A stretch of 64,000 bases of DNA, taken from positions 1 to 64,000 of the forward strand of contig JARLHL010000041.1 in NCBI GenBank assembly GCA_031292275.1, in the 5' to 3' direction. The stretch comes from Desulfocapsaceae bacterium. Its GTDB lineage: Bacteria > Desulfobacterota > Desulfobulbia > Desulfobulbales > Desulfocapsaceae. Shown here piece after piece: positions 1-8,491 of the stretch. The number at the start of each line of letters is the position of its first letter. The first letter of the stretch is position 1. Under the pieces are notes generated by a model. That model saw nothing but the letters and a program-made list of their open reading frames with translations. It searched no databases and was not told where the DNA came from. Both the position numbers and the translations under genes were made by a program.

Positions 1-50
1 CCAGACATGGCGCCGCCTGGAAAACGGCAGTGAAAACACATGCGTTTTGG

Positions 51-184
51 TATCCTCTTCCATCCGGACTGTAACCGTCGGCCCCGGTTTCTCACCGGAT
101 CTGCTTGACCCTGCCTGTGCAGGCGCTCGCGGGCTCTCTTCTTATGAAGAATACCGCCGGTGGGGAATTACGCCCCGCCCTGAG
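51..184 (-). promoter_or_regulatory. FMN riboswitch (RFN element)
   Basis: Read on the minus strand, the segment carries the conserved RFN blocks in order: GGGCGGGGCGTAATTCCCCA, CCGGCGGTA, AGCCCGCGA, GGTGAGAAACCGG, GCCGACGGTTACAGTCCGGA and TGGAAGAGGAT. This is the FMN-binding aptamer that controls riboflavin synthesis or transport genes. It points left, so the controlled gene (ribB, ribH or a flavin transporter are usual) lies off the window edge. An ATG at position 8 on the minus strand could start it, but no ribosome binding site is clear. The bases 185-376 to its right hold nothing I recognise apart from the likely promoter of the leader. Confidence 0.93.
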
Positions 185-376
185 AATTTTTTATAGGTTT
201 GTTTGCAATATTCTACCGGGGTGAAAACGGATCAACGGACCCGTTTCCGGTCAAGCGCCATAGGCATCTCCTCCTCTTTGAATGGAATGATGGCATCAGC
301 CGATGCCGATAAATCTCGTTGAAGCGGCGGCCTTACTGTGCCGAAATGCCGAGCCAGTATTTGGCAGTCCGGTTAT

Positions 377-1258
377 TCAGGCAGGCTTATCACTTCGAAC
401 GAGACATACATAACGGATAAAGGTTCCCCGGGCATATTCGGCAAAAGCCGTATCCAGCTCCGCCTGGGTGTTCATGACGATGGGGCCTCTCCAGGCTATG
501 GGCTCGCCCAGGGGTCTGCCCGCGATCAGCAGGAACCTGACCGGGGCGGCTCCGGTCCGCACCGCCACCCTGTCGCCGGCGCTGAAAAGAATCACCGTCT
601 CGTTGCCGACCTCCGGGCCGCCATCGGTAAAGCAGCCCTGGCCGTCGATCACGTAGGCGAAGACGGTATGGCCTGCAGGTGTCCGGTGTTCATAGGCCGT
701 GCCGGGAGGCAGGCTGATGTCCAGGTACTGGGGATCAATGACCACATCCCTGACCGGCCCCCGGACATCTCCCACCCGGCCGCAGATAACCTTTATTTTT
801 CCCCCGCCTTCAAGGCTGACCTCGGGTATATCCGCAGCGGTTATATCCCGGTACCGGGGCGCCATCATTTTCTCGGCCGCCGGCAGATTGGCCCAGAGCT
901 GAAAGCCCAGCATGCAGCCGTTGCTGTCGCCCTTGGGCATCTCCTGGTGGATGATGCCGCTCCCCGCCGTCATCCACTGCACTGCCCCGGAAGAGATCCT
1001 CCCCGCATTGCCCAGGCTGTCCCCGTGCTCCACATCTCCCTGCAGCACATAGGTGATGGTCTCTATACCCCGATGCGGATGCCACGGAAAGCCTTTCAGA
1101 TAATGGTCGGGATTGCAGGAACGAAAATCATCGAGGAGAAGGAAGGGATCGAAAAGTGGCGTCTCGGAAAAACCAAAGACCCGTTTGAGTCGCACACCGG
1201 CTCCTTCCATGGTGGGAATACCCGTCAGTATTTTTTTGATTTTTCTGATGGAATCCAT
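377..1258 (-). CDS. pirin family protein
   Basis: The protein is a two-domain cupin of the pirin family, about 293 residues, the usual family length. It opens MDSIRKIKKIL, then GVRLKRVFG and DPFLLLDDF, and shows the metal-site pattern HPHRGIETITY followed by GGEV-type positions (GSGIIHQEMP) in the N-terminal cupin. A longer open frame reaches 1408, but the ATG at 1258 has an AGGAG seven bases upstream and matches pirin N-termini, so I chose it. Bacterial pirins are reported as quercetin dioxygenases or as modulators of metabolic enzymes; the role here cannot be read from the sequence. The gene is divergent from the pRiA4b-type gene, with a 197-base gap between them. Confidence 0.85.
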   Translation of the reverse strand: MDSIRKIKKILTGIPTMEGAGVRLKRVFGFSETPLFDPFLLLDDFRSCNPDHYLKGFPWHPHRGIETITYVLQGDVEHGDSLGNAGRISSGAVQWMTAGSGIIHQEMPKGDSNGCMLGFQLWANLPAAEKMMAPRYRDITAADIPEVSLEGGGKIKVICGRVGDVRGPVRDVVIDPQYLDISLPPGTAYEHRTPAGHTVFAYVIDGQGCFTDGGPEVGNETVILFSAGDRVAVRTGAAPVRFLLIAGRPLGEPIAWRGPIVMNTQAELDTAFAEYARGTFIRYVCLVRSDKPA

Positions 1259-1455
1259 TGCTTTCTCCTGCCTGAAAAAAGGGGATCGCTTCACTGACCG
1301 GCTGTCTCTGCGGCCATGGAGCAGAAATATACCGCCCTGCCCTGTATTTTTAAAATACTTCCTGTTACAATTGGTCATGGTTTCCGGATTGTCAACATTC
1401 ATCGGCAAGACTCCGCATCCGAGACGGGAAGAGCGGCTTTTAAAAGGTTTATACT

Positions 1456-2085
1456 ATGACGACAATCATAAAAGGCGATTTTAGCCGCCAGACGAAAAAA
1501 CTGTCCGGGAAAGACCCCGCGGAGAAGCCTGCCCCTCTTTATCAGTTGAAGATCTCCCTGGCCTTCACAGACCCGCTGATCTGGAGACGGGTTCAGGTGC
1601 CGGGCCAAATGTCCATCGCCCGGCTGCACGATATCTTCCAGTTCTGCATGGGCTGGAAGGACCTCCACGCCCATAGGTTTCTGATCGGAAAGGTCTTTTA
1701 CGCCCCCTCCGACGACGTCGATCTCTGGGCAAAGACCGGGGAGCGCAACGAGTCGGAATACCGACTGACCGCCCTGGAGCCGGATATCAAATTCTGTTTT
1801 ACCTACTTGTATGATTTTGGCGACGGATGGGAGCATCAGATCGACTGTGAGGAACGTATTGCCGCGGCAGACGGCCCCGGCCATCCTGTCCTCCTGGCCG
1901 GAGAGCATGCCTGCCCGCCTGAGAATGTGGGCGGAGTCCCCGGCTATGAAGAGTTCCTGACCATCATCAATGCTCCGCAGCATACACACCATCGGAGGAT
2001 GGCCCAATGGCTGGGGGCCGACCATTTCGACCCGGCATATCTCGACATCGACGGCATAAACGCGGCACTGAAGAAGATGCGCTGA
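1456..2085 (+). CDS. plasmid pRiA4b ORF-3 family protein
   Basis: The 209-residue product matches the PRiA4_ORF3 domain. It has the opening YQLKISL and PLIWRRVQVP, the central LHDIFQFCMGW and HAHRF, the strongly conserved YLYDFGDGWEHQI, and the closing PPENVGGVPGYEEF. The family is widespread on chromosomes and plasmids, has no established biochemical role, and is often annotated as tied to mobile elements; nothing mobile is visible nearby. The first about 30 residues are basic and variable. It converges on the ABC exporter genes with only 22 bases between stop codons and no obvious terminator hairpin. Confidence 0.85.
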   Translation: MTTIIKGDFSRQTKKLSGKDPAEKPAPLYQLKISLAFTDPLIWRRVQVPGQMSIARLHDIFQFCMGWKDLHAHRFLIGKVFYAPSDDVDLWAKTGERNESEYRLTALEPDIKFCFTYLYDFGDGWEHQIDCEERIAAADGPGHPVLLAGEHACPPENVGGVPGYEEFLTIINAPQHTHHRRMAQWLGADHFDPAYLDIDGINAALKKMR

Positions 2086-2107
2086 CAATCGGCAATCGTC
2101 TTCTGCC

Positions 2108-3928
2108 TTAGATCTGCTCCCCCTTGAACTGGCTCAGGTAGAGGTGATGGTAGAAGCCCCGCCTGGCCAGGAGCTCCTCGTGGCTGCCCTGCTCGACAAT
2201 CTCCCCTCTCTCCACCACCAGGACCCGGTCGGCATCGCGGATTGTACTCAGACGATGGGCGATGACAAAACTGGTCCGCCCCTGCATCAGACGCAGCAGG
2301 GCGGTCTGAATCCGGACCTCGGTGCGGCTGTCGACGCTGCTGGTCGCCTCATCCAGGATCAGGATTCCCGGGTCGGCCAGGATGGCGCGGGCAATGGCCA
2401 GCAGCTGCCGCTGGCCATTGCTCAGGTTTCCGGCACGCTCTGACAGATCGGTCTGATAGCCTTGGGGAAGCTGGAGGATGAAATGATCGGCATCGGCCAA
2501 CCTGGCTGCCCGGATACACTCATCGTCCGTGGCCTCCAGCCGTCCGTAGCGGATGTTCTCCATAACCGTGCCGGCGAACAGGAAGGTGTCCTGCAGCACC
2601 AGCCCCAGACCGCGGCGCAGCCGGGCTTTAGGGATGGTGCGGATATCGATGCCGTCGATGCTGATCCGGCCCCGGTTGATCTCATAGAAACGGGTCAGAA
2701 GATTGATGATGGTGGTCTTGCCGGCCCCCGTGGGCCCCACCAGCGCAATCATCTGTCCGGGCCGGGCCTCCAGGCTCATTTTTCTGATGACGGGGTTGCC
2801 GGGGGTGTAGGCGAACTCCACATCCTCGAACCGCACCAGACCGCGGACCGGCTTCCCCGGTGAGCTGCTGTCGGCCTCGTCCACCTCCGCCGGGGTATCG
2901 ATGATCTCAAAGATCCGCTCGGCCCCGGCCAGCGCCGCCTGGATGGTGTTATACATATTGGCCAACTGCCTCAGCGGCTGGATGAAATTCTGGCCGTAGA
3001 CGATGAAGGTGGCGATAGTCCCGACGCTGACCAGGCTGTGCAGGGCCAGCCAGCCGCCCAGGCCGGCCAGGACGATGACAAAGAAATTGCCCAGCACCCC
3101 GGTCAGCGGCATCAGCAGCAGGGCATAGCTGTTGGCCCGCAAGGCGGTTTTATAGACCTTCTGATTCTGATCGCGAAAGCTCGCGAGCACGGATTCACCG
3201 CGCCTGAAGGCCTTGATCACCTTCTGGCCGCTGATGGCCTCCTCCATGACGCTGTTCAATCCGCCCAGATGCCGCTGCAGATCGCGAAAACCCTGGCGGG
3301 TCGAACGGGCGACAAAGCCGGTGAACCAGAACATGATGGGGGCGACCAGCAGCGAGGCTACAGCCAGCCACCGGTCCAGCATGAACATTGCCGCCAGGAT
3401 GCCGGCCAGAGACAGGACGCTTGCAAAAAGCGAGGTGACATTCTGCGATACCGCCTGGTTGATAGCGTCGATATCATTGGTCAGCCTGCTCATCAGCTCT
3501 CCCACCGGCCGGCTGTCAAAATAGCCCAACGGCAGATTCTGCATGTGGGCGAAAAGGTCTTGACGCAGACGACCGAGCACACGCTGGGATACATGGGCCA
3601 TGATCCAGTCGGCAAGGGTCTGAAAGAGATTGCTCAGCAGGTATGCCGCCAGCATCCACAGGGCCATCAGGGGAAGGCCCGACATGATCCTGACGGCAAT
3701 ATGCCGGTCGATGGCCATACCCAGCAGATAGGGGCCCAGCAGGCCGCTGACCGTCGCGATGACTATGCAGCAGAACACCAGGCCAAGCCCCGCGGCATAG
3801 GGTCTGAGATAGGGCAGCAGACGGGCCAGCGCGTGGCCTGAATCCCTGGCCTTTTCTATGGGACCGACGGCGCCAGGCCTGACGGGCTGCAGGGAGGCAC
3901 GCACATCCCTGGGGCCGGTGCCGTTCAT
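2108..3928 (-). CDS. heterodimeric ABC exporter, subunit with catalytic ATP site
   Basis: The 606-residue product is a half-transporter: six membrane segments in residues about 40-330 and an ATPase domain in about 360-600. Walker A is GPTGAGKTT (398-406), Walker B ends LILDE with glutamate 527, and the switch histidine is H558 in IAHRLST. Its ABC signature is altered, LSNGQ (502-506) instead of LSGGQ. Its start overlaps the partner's stop by four bases (ATGA), so the two are translationally coupled. Paired with the partner's degenerate Walker B and switch residue, this is the arrangement of heterodimeric exporters such as TM287/288, BmrCD or LmrCD. The substrate is unknown; multidrug or lipid export is typical for the family. 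Confidence 0.92.
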   Translation of the reverse strand: MNGTGPRDVRASLQPVRPGAVGPIEKARDSGHALARLLPYLRPYAAGLGLVFCCIVIATVSGLLGPYLLGMAIDRHIAVRIMSGLPLMALWMLAAYLLSNLFQTLADWIMAHVSQRVLGRLRQDLFAHMQNLPLGYFDSRPVGELMSRLTNDIDAINQAVSQNVTSLFASVLSLAGILAAMFMLDRWLAVASLLVAPIMFWFTGFVARSTRQGFRDLQRHLGGLNSVMEEAISGQKVIKAFRRGESVLASFRDQNQKVYKTALRANSYALLLMPLTGVLGNFFVIVLAGLGGWLALHSLVSVGTIATFIVYGQNFIQPLRQLANMYNTIQAALAGAERIFEIIDTPAEVDEADSSSPGKPVRGLVRFEDVEFAYTPGNPVIRKMSLEARPGQMIALVGPTGAGKTTIINLLTRFYEINRGRISIDGIDIRTIPKARLRRGLGLVLQDTFLFAGTVMENIRYGRLEATDDECIRAARLADADHFILQLPQGYQTDLSERAGNLSNGQRQLLAIARAILADPGILILDEATSSVDSRTEVRIQTALLRLMQGRTSFVIAHRLSTIRDADRVLVVERGEIVEQGSHEELLARRGFYHHLYLSQFKGEQI

Positions 3929-5706
3929 CGCCCGTCCTCCTGCAGCCCGGAAAGCAGATCTTCGGGCAGACCGGTTCCCCCTCCCAGCTGGGAGTCATAG
4001 ATCTCCTGATAGATCGGGCTCGTCTGCAGCAGTTCGCGGTGTCTGCCGCAGGCAACGATCCGGCCCCGGTCGATGACGACGATCCGGTCGGCCTTGAGCA
4101 CCGTACTGATCCGCTGGGCCACCATCAGGCGGGTCTGGCTTGTGGCCTGCCCGGCCAGGGCCTCATGGATCAAGCATTCAGTCTCCGAATCCACCGAGCT
4201 GGTGCTGTCGTCCAGAATTAAAATCTGCGGCCGGGTCAGCAGGGCCCGGGCGATGGCTATCCGCTGCTTCTGTCCGCCGGAGAGATTGACGCCGCGCTCC
4301 TCTATATGGGTATCGTAAGCGCGGGGCAGCGCCAGTATGAAGGCATGGGCCTGGGCCGCCCTCGCCGCTTGAATCACCTGTTCGTCTGAGGCCTCTGGTG
4401 CACCGTAGCGGATATTGTCGGCTACACTGCCGGAGAAGAGGATGGTCTCCTGAGGCACCACGGCAATGCTGGCTAGCAGGTCTTCCTGCCGCAGCTGCCG
4501 GATATCCACGCCGTCCAGCAGTATACGGCCTGCTGTAACGTCATAGAACCGGGGAACCAGGTTGATGAGTGTCGATTTACCGGCACCGGTGGCCCCGAGG
4601 ATGGCGACCATTTCACCCGGCTCCACCACCAGGTTGATGTCGGCCAGCACCGGCTCCTCCTGGCGGCTGTTATAATGGAAACTGACATGCTCAAAGACGA
4701 TCCGGCCCGGCCCGGAAACGGTAGAAACCTGAGCGGGCTTTCCGTCACCGACATCAGGAACCGTATCCATCACCTGACAGATCCGACCGGCAGAGGCCAT
4801 ACCGCCGGCCCAGACATTGGCCAGCCGGCCCATCATCAGCAGGGGAGCCATGGTTGTAAGCAGATAGTTGGTGAAAGCGACAATCTGCCCGACCGTCAGC
4901 CCTCCCCGGACACTGTCCTCGCCTCCGACCCAGATGACGATGACCATGCCGATATTGACGCAGATGGTCAGCATCGGGGTCATAATGGCAAGAAACCGGG
5001 CAACCCGGGTGGACTGAACGGTGAAATCCTCATTGGCAGCCTCAAAGCGCCGGCCTTCATAGGTGCCCCGGACGAAGGACTTAACCAGACGGGCGCCTGC
5101 GACATTCTCTTGGAGGACGATGTTCAGGCCATCAAATTTCTGCTGCACCAGATGAAAGAGAGGCTCCATCCTGAGGGTAAAGAAAACGATAATGGCCAGG
5201 GTCACAGCCAAAAGCGGCGCCAGCGTCAGGGCCAGACTCGGGCTGGTGTTGACCATCAGGACCAGACTCCCGGTCATCAGCAGCGGCGCACGGGTGCCGA
5301 TACGCAGGGACATCTGGGCCAGACGCTGGACGGCGGCAATGTCGCTGGTCAGCCGCACCAGCAGCTGACCGGTCTTCATCTGATCGAGGTTGCCGAAGGA
5401 AAAGGTCTGGATCTTCAGAAAAAGGGCATCCCGCAGATCGCGGGCCATACCCTCCCCGACCATCACCGAGAGGTTGTTGTTGCCGACGGCTATGAACATG
5501 CTGACCAGCGAGATTCCCAGCATGAGAAGACCGGTCTTTATGACCACCGCTTCATTATGGCGGTTGATTCCCTGATCGATGAGCTGTTGAATCAGACGGG
5601 GGATGGCCAGATCGAGAGACACCAGGGTGGCCAGCAGGACCAAGGCCAGGGAGGCCTGCAGCCGGTAGGGTCTCAGAAATATATTCAGTCTGAAAACATA
5701 CTGCAT
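3925..5706 (-). CDS. heterodimeric ABC exporter, subunit with degenerate ATP site
   Basis: The 593-residue half-transporter has six membrane segments (about 15-310) followed by an ATPase domain. Walker A GATGAGKST (371-379) and signature LSGGQ (475-479) are intact. The catalytic glutamate after Walker B is aspartate (D500 in LILDDST), and the switch histidine is glutamine (Q531 in VAQRIST). These two substitutions are the hallmark of the non-catalytic subunit in heterodimeric exporters. The intact LSGGQ here would complete the catalytic site of the downstream subunit, while the downstream LSNGQ would complete the degenerate site. It is the first gene of a two-gene operon transcribed leftwards. 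Confidence 0.92.
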   Translation of the reverse strand: MQYVFRLNIFLRPYRLQASLALVLLATLVSLDLAIPRLIQQLIDQGINRHNEAVVIKTGLLMLGISLVSMFIAVGNNNLSVMVGEGMARDLRDALFLKIQTFSFGNLDQMKTGQLLVRLTSDIAAVQRLAQMSLRIGTRAPLLMTGSLVLMVNTSPSLALTLAPLLAVTLAIIVFFTLRMEPLFHLVQQKFDGLNIVLQENVAGARLVKSFVRGTYEGRRFEAANEDFTVQSTRVARFLAIMTPMLTICVNIGMVIVIWVGGEDSVRGGLTVGQIVAFTNYLLTTMAPLLMMGRLANVWAGGMASAGRICQVMDTVPDVGDGKPAQVSTVSGPGRIVFEHVSFHYNSRQEEPVLADINLVVEPGEMVAILGATGAGKSTLINLVPRFYDVTAGRILLDGVDIRQLRQEDLLASIAVVPQETILFSGSVADNIRYGAPEASDEQVIQAARAAQAHAFILALPRAYDTHIEERGVNLSGGQKQRIAIARALLTRPQILILDDSTSSVDSETECLIHEALAGQATSQTRLMVAQRISTVLKADRIVVIDRGRIVACGRHRELLQTSPIYQEIYDSQLGGGTGLPEDLLSGLQEDGR

Positions 5707-6061
5707 AATTCTCCATTGTACGGTTCAGGCCCCAGCAGGGCCGCGCCGGAGCCTGAACTCCTAGCAATGACCATTATACGATTCATCGAACAAATGTAAA
5801 GGATCAGGGGGCCATACCGTGTCAGCCGGAAGAATCGGCTGCCTCTTTGCAACCGGAGAAAAATACTTGAATCTCGGGCAAACATGGTATTTTCTGTGAT
5901 TTCTGCATCTTTTCGCTTTCGTTCTCCGAGTATTCTGACTATTTTAGTTGACCAAAAAATGTGTGAGAAAGTTTTTGACGATAGGCAATTCCGGTGTCCG
6001 CCTGCCCGGTGCCTTTTACCCGCTTATAAACGATTAAATTTTATCCCGACTCTTTTCTGCC
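5707..6061. other. intergenic region, divergent promoters expected
   Basis: The 355 bases separate the leftward ABC exporter operon from the rightward serine hydrolase gene, so both promoters should lie here. A GGTTCAGGC and GCCTGAAC pair at about 5722-5759 can form a stem near the exporter start. I see no RNA gene and no copy of the dispersed repeat. Confidence 0.4.
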
Positions 6062-7726
6062 ATGCCACGCCTTCTAGCCAATCTTTGCAAGTCCGGACCC
6101 GTCCTTCTCCTCTTCATCTTCCTGCTGACCGCCACCGCACGGGCTGAACGCTCAGACATCGCGTATATATGGGATTCAAATATCAATAACGTCCTTGACT
6201 ACAAGGAAAGGCTCGAACATGCCTTCTCTCCTGAGGTAAGCAGGAAACTGATCATAGTCAGACGCGGAAACCAGTACGGCATCCTGTACGACCAGCAAAA
6301 ATCATCCTTGAATACAGCGCAGATTCTGGTTCGCCATAAAGAGGTGCTCAGCCGGGCCGGGCTCCGTGCCCCGACGGTGGTGAAAGAACAGAATTACTAT
6401 CGGCTCTACAACATCAGCTATGGAGTGGGCGCAAATCTCGGTGATTTGAAAGAGCAGTATAAAGCGGTCTACCAGGCGCTGGGGAAGGAAGTCGGCAAGG
6501 ACCTGTGTATCCAAAAAATTGATTCTCAGACCTACGCCCTTGTCTATCTCCATCGGGGAGAGGCGCGCTCCACCTATCAGATGGCCCAAAAACAGGCCAA
6601 GAATTTGAAAAAGGCCGGGATAGAAACAGCAGTCATCCCTGAAAACAACGATCCCATAGTATTCGGTCTTTCAAGCCACCTGCACGCCACCGAGCCGAAG
6701 GCAGCCGAGCTGAGGAACAAGCCGACGGAAAAAAAGCTGCAGGCACTAAGAGAGCAGCTTGCCCAGAGTGAGCAGCAGGCACAGAAGGAGCAGCAGGAGC
6801 TTCAGGCTCAGAAAGAGCTCCAGGCGCAGAAGGAGCTCCAGGCTCAGAAAGAGCTCCAGGCGCAGAGGGAAATGCAGGCTCAGGCAGAACAGCAGGTCAG
6901 CCGGAATGCCCAGGTTGAAACCGAGGCTCCCGCCATGGCCCGGTCCAACCCGGATTTTGGACGGTCCATCGAAACGTTCATCCAGGGACAGCGGGAGAAG
7001 GGAAAGCTCTTACAGGATGAGAGTACCGGCTGGATGGTCTATGACCTGAGCCGCAACGAAATCCTGGTGGACATCAACTCGGATCAGGTCTTTCAGGCCG
7101 CCAGCATGATCAAGCCCTTTATCGCCCTGGCCTTCTTTCATCAGGTCGAAAACGGCAGGCTGCAATATACACCGGAAAGCCGCAGAAAAATGGAGGCGAT
7201 GATCCAGAGAAGCAATAACGCCGCCGCCAACTGGCTCATGCGCAAGGTCGGCGGTCCAGAAGAATGCGAAGGTATTTTAAAAGGCTCCTACGGCTTCATC
7301 TTCAGGCAGACCGAAATCCGCGAATACATCCCAGCCGGAGGGCGGACATACTCCAATACCTCGACTCCATCGGATTACATCCGTTTTCTGCAGGCACTCT
7401 GGGGGAAGAAACTTCCCTATGAGGGAGAAATTCGCCGCCTGATGGCGCTGCCCAAGCGGGGGCGCCTCTACGACGGCACTCCCATCCCTGAAGGCACGCG
7501 GGTCTACAGCAAGACCGGGACAACCGCCCATCTCTGCGGCGACATGGGCATCCTGGTGGCCCAGACCAGGGCGGGTCAACCATACCCCTATGCCTTGGTG
7601 GGTATTATTGAGCGCCAGTCCCGCCCTTCCGACTACGGCAACTGGATGCTGACCCGCGGCAATATCATCCGCCAGGTATCCACGCTGGTCTACCAGGAAA
7701 TGAAAAGGCAGCATAACTTCCAGTAG
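6062..7726 (+). CDS. exported beta-lactamase-like serine hydrolase with SPOR-like repeats and coiled coil
   Basis: The 554-residue product has a signal peptide (about 1-28, ending ARA). Two similar stretches of about 80 residues (about 60-110 and 150-200) follow and look SPOR-like, a fold that binds denuded peptidoglycan. A glutamine-rich coiled coil occupies about 220-285 with QAQKEL repeats. The C-terminal domain (about 300-550) is a class A beta-lactamase-type fold: SMIK (S348, K351), SNN (384-386) and KTG (484-486) supply the SxxK, SxN and KTG motifs. Similar domains are peptidoglycan hydrolases or carboxypeptidases as often as true beta-lactamases. The build, with a wall-binding part, spacer and catalytic part, suggests a periplasmic wall enzyme. 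No good ribosome binding site precedes the chosen ATG, but the signal peptide supports it. Confidence 0.75.
   Translation: MPRLLANLCKSGPVLLLFIFLLTATARAERSDIAYIWDSNINNVLDYKERLEHAFSPEVSRKLIIVRRGNQYGILYDQQKSSLNTAQILVRHKEVLSRAGLRAPTVVKEQNYYRLYNISYGVGANLGDLKEQYKAVYQALGKEVGKDLCIQKIDSQTYALVYLHRGEARSTYQMAQKQAKNLKKAGIETAVIPENNDPIVFGLSSHLHATEPKAAELRNKPTEKKLQALREQLAQSEQQAQKEQQELQAQKELQAQKELQAQKELQAQREMQAQAEQQVSRNAQVETEAPAMARSNPDFGRSIETFIQGQREKGKLLQDESTGWMVYDLSRNEILVDINSDQVFQAASMIKPFIALAFFHQVENGRLQYTPESRRKMEAMIQRSNNAAANWLMRKVGGPEECEGILKGSYGFIFRQTEIREYIPAGGRTYSNTSTPSDYIRFLQALWGKKLPYEGEIRRLMALPKRGRLYDGTPIPEGTRVYSKTGTTAHLCGDMGILVAQTRAGQPYPYALVGIIERQSRPSDYGNWMLTRGNIIRQVSTLVYQEMKRQHNFQ
6803..6874 (+). repeat. 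four tandem 18-bp units inside the serine hydrolase gene
   Basis: The units CAGGCTCAGAAAGAGCTC and CAGGCGCAGAAGGAGCTC alternate, and the fourth copy is diverged. They encode QAQKEL repeats in the coiled-coil spacer. The near-identity of units 1 and 3 points to recent slippage or unequal exchange, so spacer length may vary between strains. Confidence 0.9.
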
Positions 7727-7769
7727 AACAGCGCGGCAGAATCCTCGCTCACGCCCCTCCCGGACCTCT

Positions 7770-8090
7770 TCAGATCGGCGGGGCGATCGTCACCACTAGG
7801 CGCATATCGCTCGTGGCCCGAACTCCGTGGGGTTCCCTTATGGCCGAGATGAGGATATCGCCCTTCTTGGCCGGGATCTCCGCATCATCCGCCCCGAGGA
7901 AGAAGCCCATCCCCTCGATCACGTGGATGGAAACATCGCCATCAAGATCATGGGAATGGACCGGGAAGGTCGCCCCGGCCGCCAGATTAAAATTGATGAT
8001 CTTGAAAGAGGGTGAATCCTCGACCAGAAAGAACCGCTTCATCGCGCCCTTGGTGAATTCCGCCGTTTTATCCAGTTCTATTTTCTTCAT
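7770..8090 (-). CDS. small cupin-domain protein
   Basis: The 106-residue single-domain cupin starts MKKIELDKTAEF. The ATG at 8090 is preceded by GGAGGAGA, which decides the start over longer upstream frames. The two cupin motifs are visible: GATFPVHSHDLDG (first) and GDILISAIREPHGV (second). Their histidines are probable metal ligands. Such proteins can be sensors or small-molecule dioxygenases or isomerases; no function can be assigned. It converges on the serine hydrolase gene with 43 bases between. Confidence 0.8.
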   Translation of the reverse strand: MKKIELDKTAEFTKGAMKRFFLVEDSPSFKIINFNLAAGATFPVHSHDLDGDVSIHVIEGMGFFLGADDAEIPAKKGDILISAIREPHGVRATSDMRLVVTIAPPI

Positions 8091-8115
8091 CGTTGGTCTC
8101 CTCCTTTGTAATTTC

Positions 8116-8217
8116 AAATGAAAGCTCTCCGGAAACAGGGCCTCGCCCCTGTCGGACTGATGCGCTTTCATGTTTCGCTGCGGCAGGCCCCGGCACGGTC
8201 CTGCCATCCTGGTCAGG
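8116..8217 (+). repeat. dispersed intergenic repeat, copy 1
   Basis: It matches the family seen at eight other sites: AAATGAAAGCTCTCC, CTGATGCGCTTTCATGTTT, CGCTGCGGCAGG, and the end GGTCCTGCCATCCTGGT. It lies just upstream of the cupin start and upstream of the glcD promoter, outside any gene. Confidence 0.7.
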
Positions 8218-8367
8218 ACTCGGTCTCAACAGGTTGTCTGCCCCCATCCTCTGAAAACAATAAGGCATGACCCTGTTTTTTTCTTTGACCCAGATCAAGG
8301 GCCAGACTCTTTGCTCAAAAAAGAGCCTGCCGTCCCCGACATAATTTTCCAAACTGCATCATTCCTC

Positions 8368-8408
8368 TTGACAGAAACATTGGTATCTTTTACATTGGTA
8401 GTACCAAT
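8368..8408 (+). promoter_or_regulatory. sigma70 promoter with LldR/PdhR-like operator for glcDF
   Basis: TTGACA (8368-8373) and TACATT (8391-8396) are separated by exactly 17 bases. A perfect palindrome ATTGGTAGTACCAAT (8394-8408) covers the -10 and start region. A further ATTGGTA half-site sits in the spacer at 8379-8385. ATTGGT-n-ACCAAT is the known operator shape of FadR-type GntR regulators such as LldR, PdhR and GlcC, which respond to lactate, pyruvate or glycolate. Its position would allow direct repression. The regulator gene is not in the window. Confidence 0.75.
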
Positions 8409-8491
8409 TAAGGCCTCTCAGGGGACTGGAGCCCGACCGACCGGTTTCCTGACCGTGCGCAAACCGCCACACACCACCGGAGCGAAAAGCC

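Noticed and set aside
4675-5799. 374-codon open frame on the plus strand opposite the ABC exporter
   Set aside because: Antisense to an ABC subunit with complete motifs; the translated product is Gln/Gly/His-rich low-complexity sequence.
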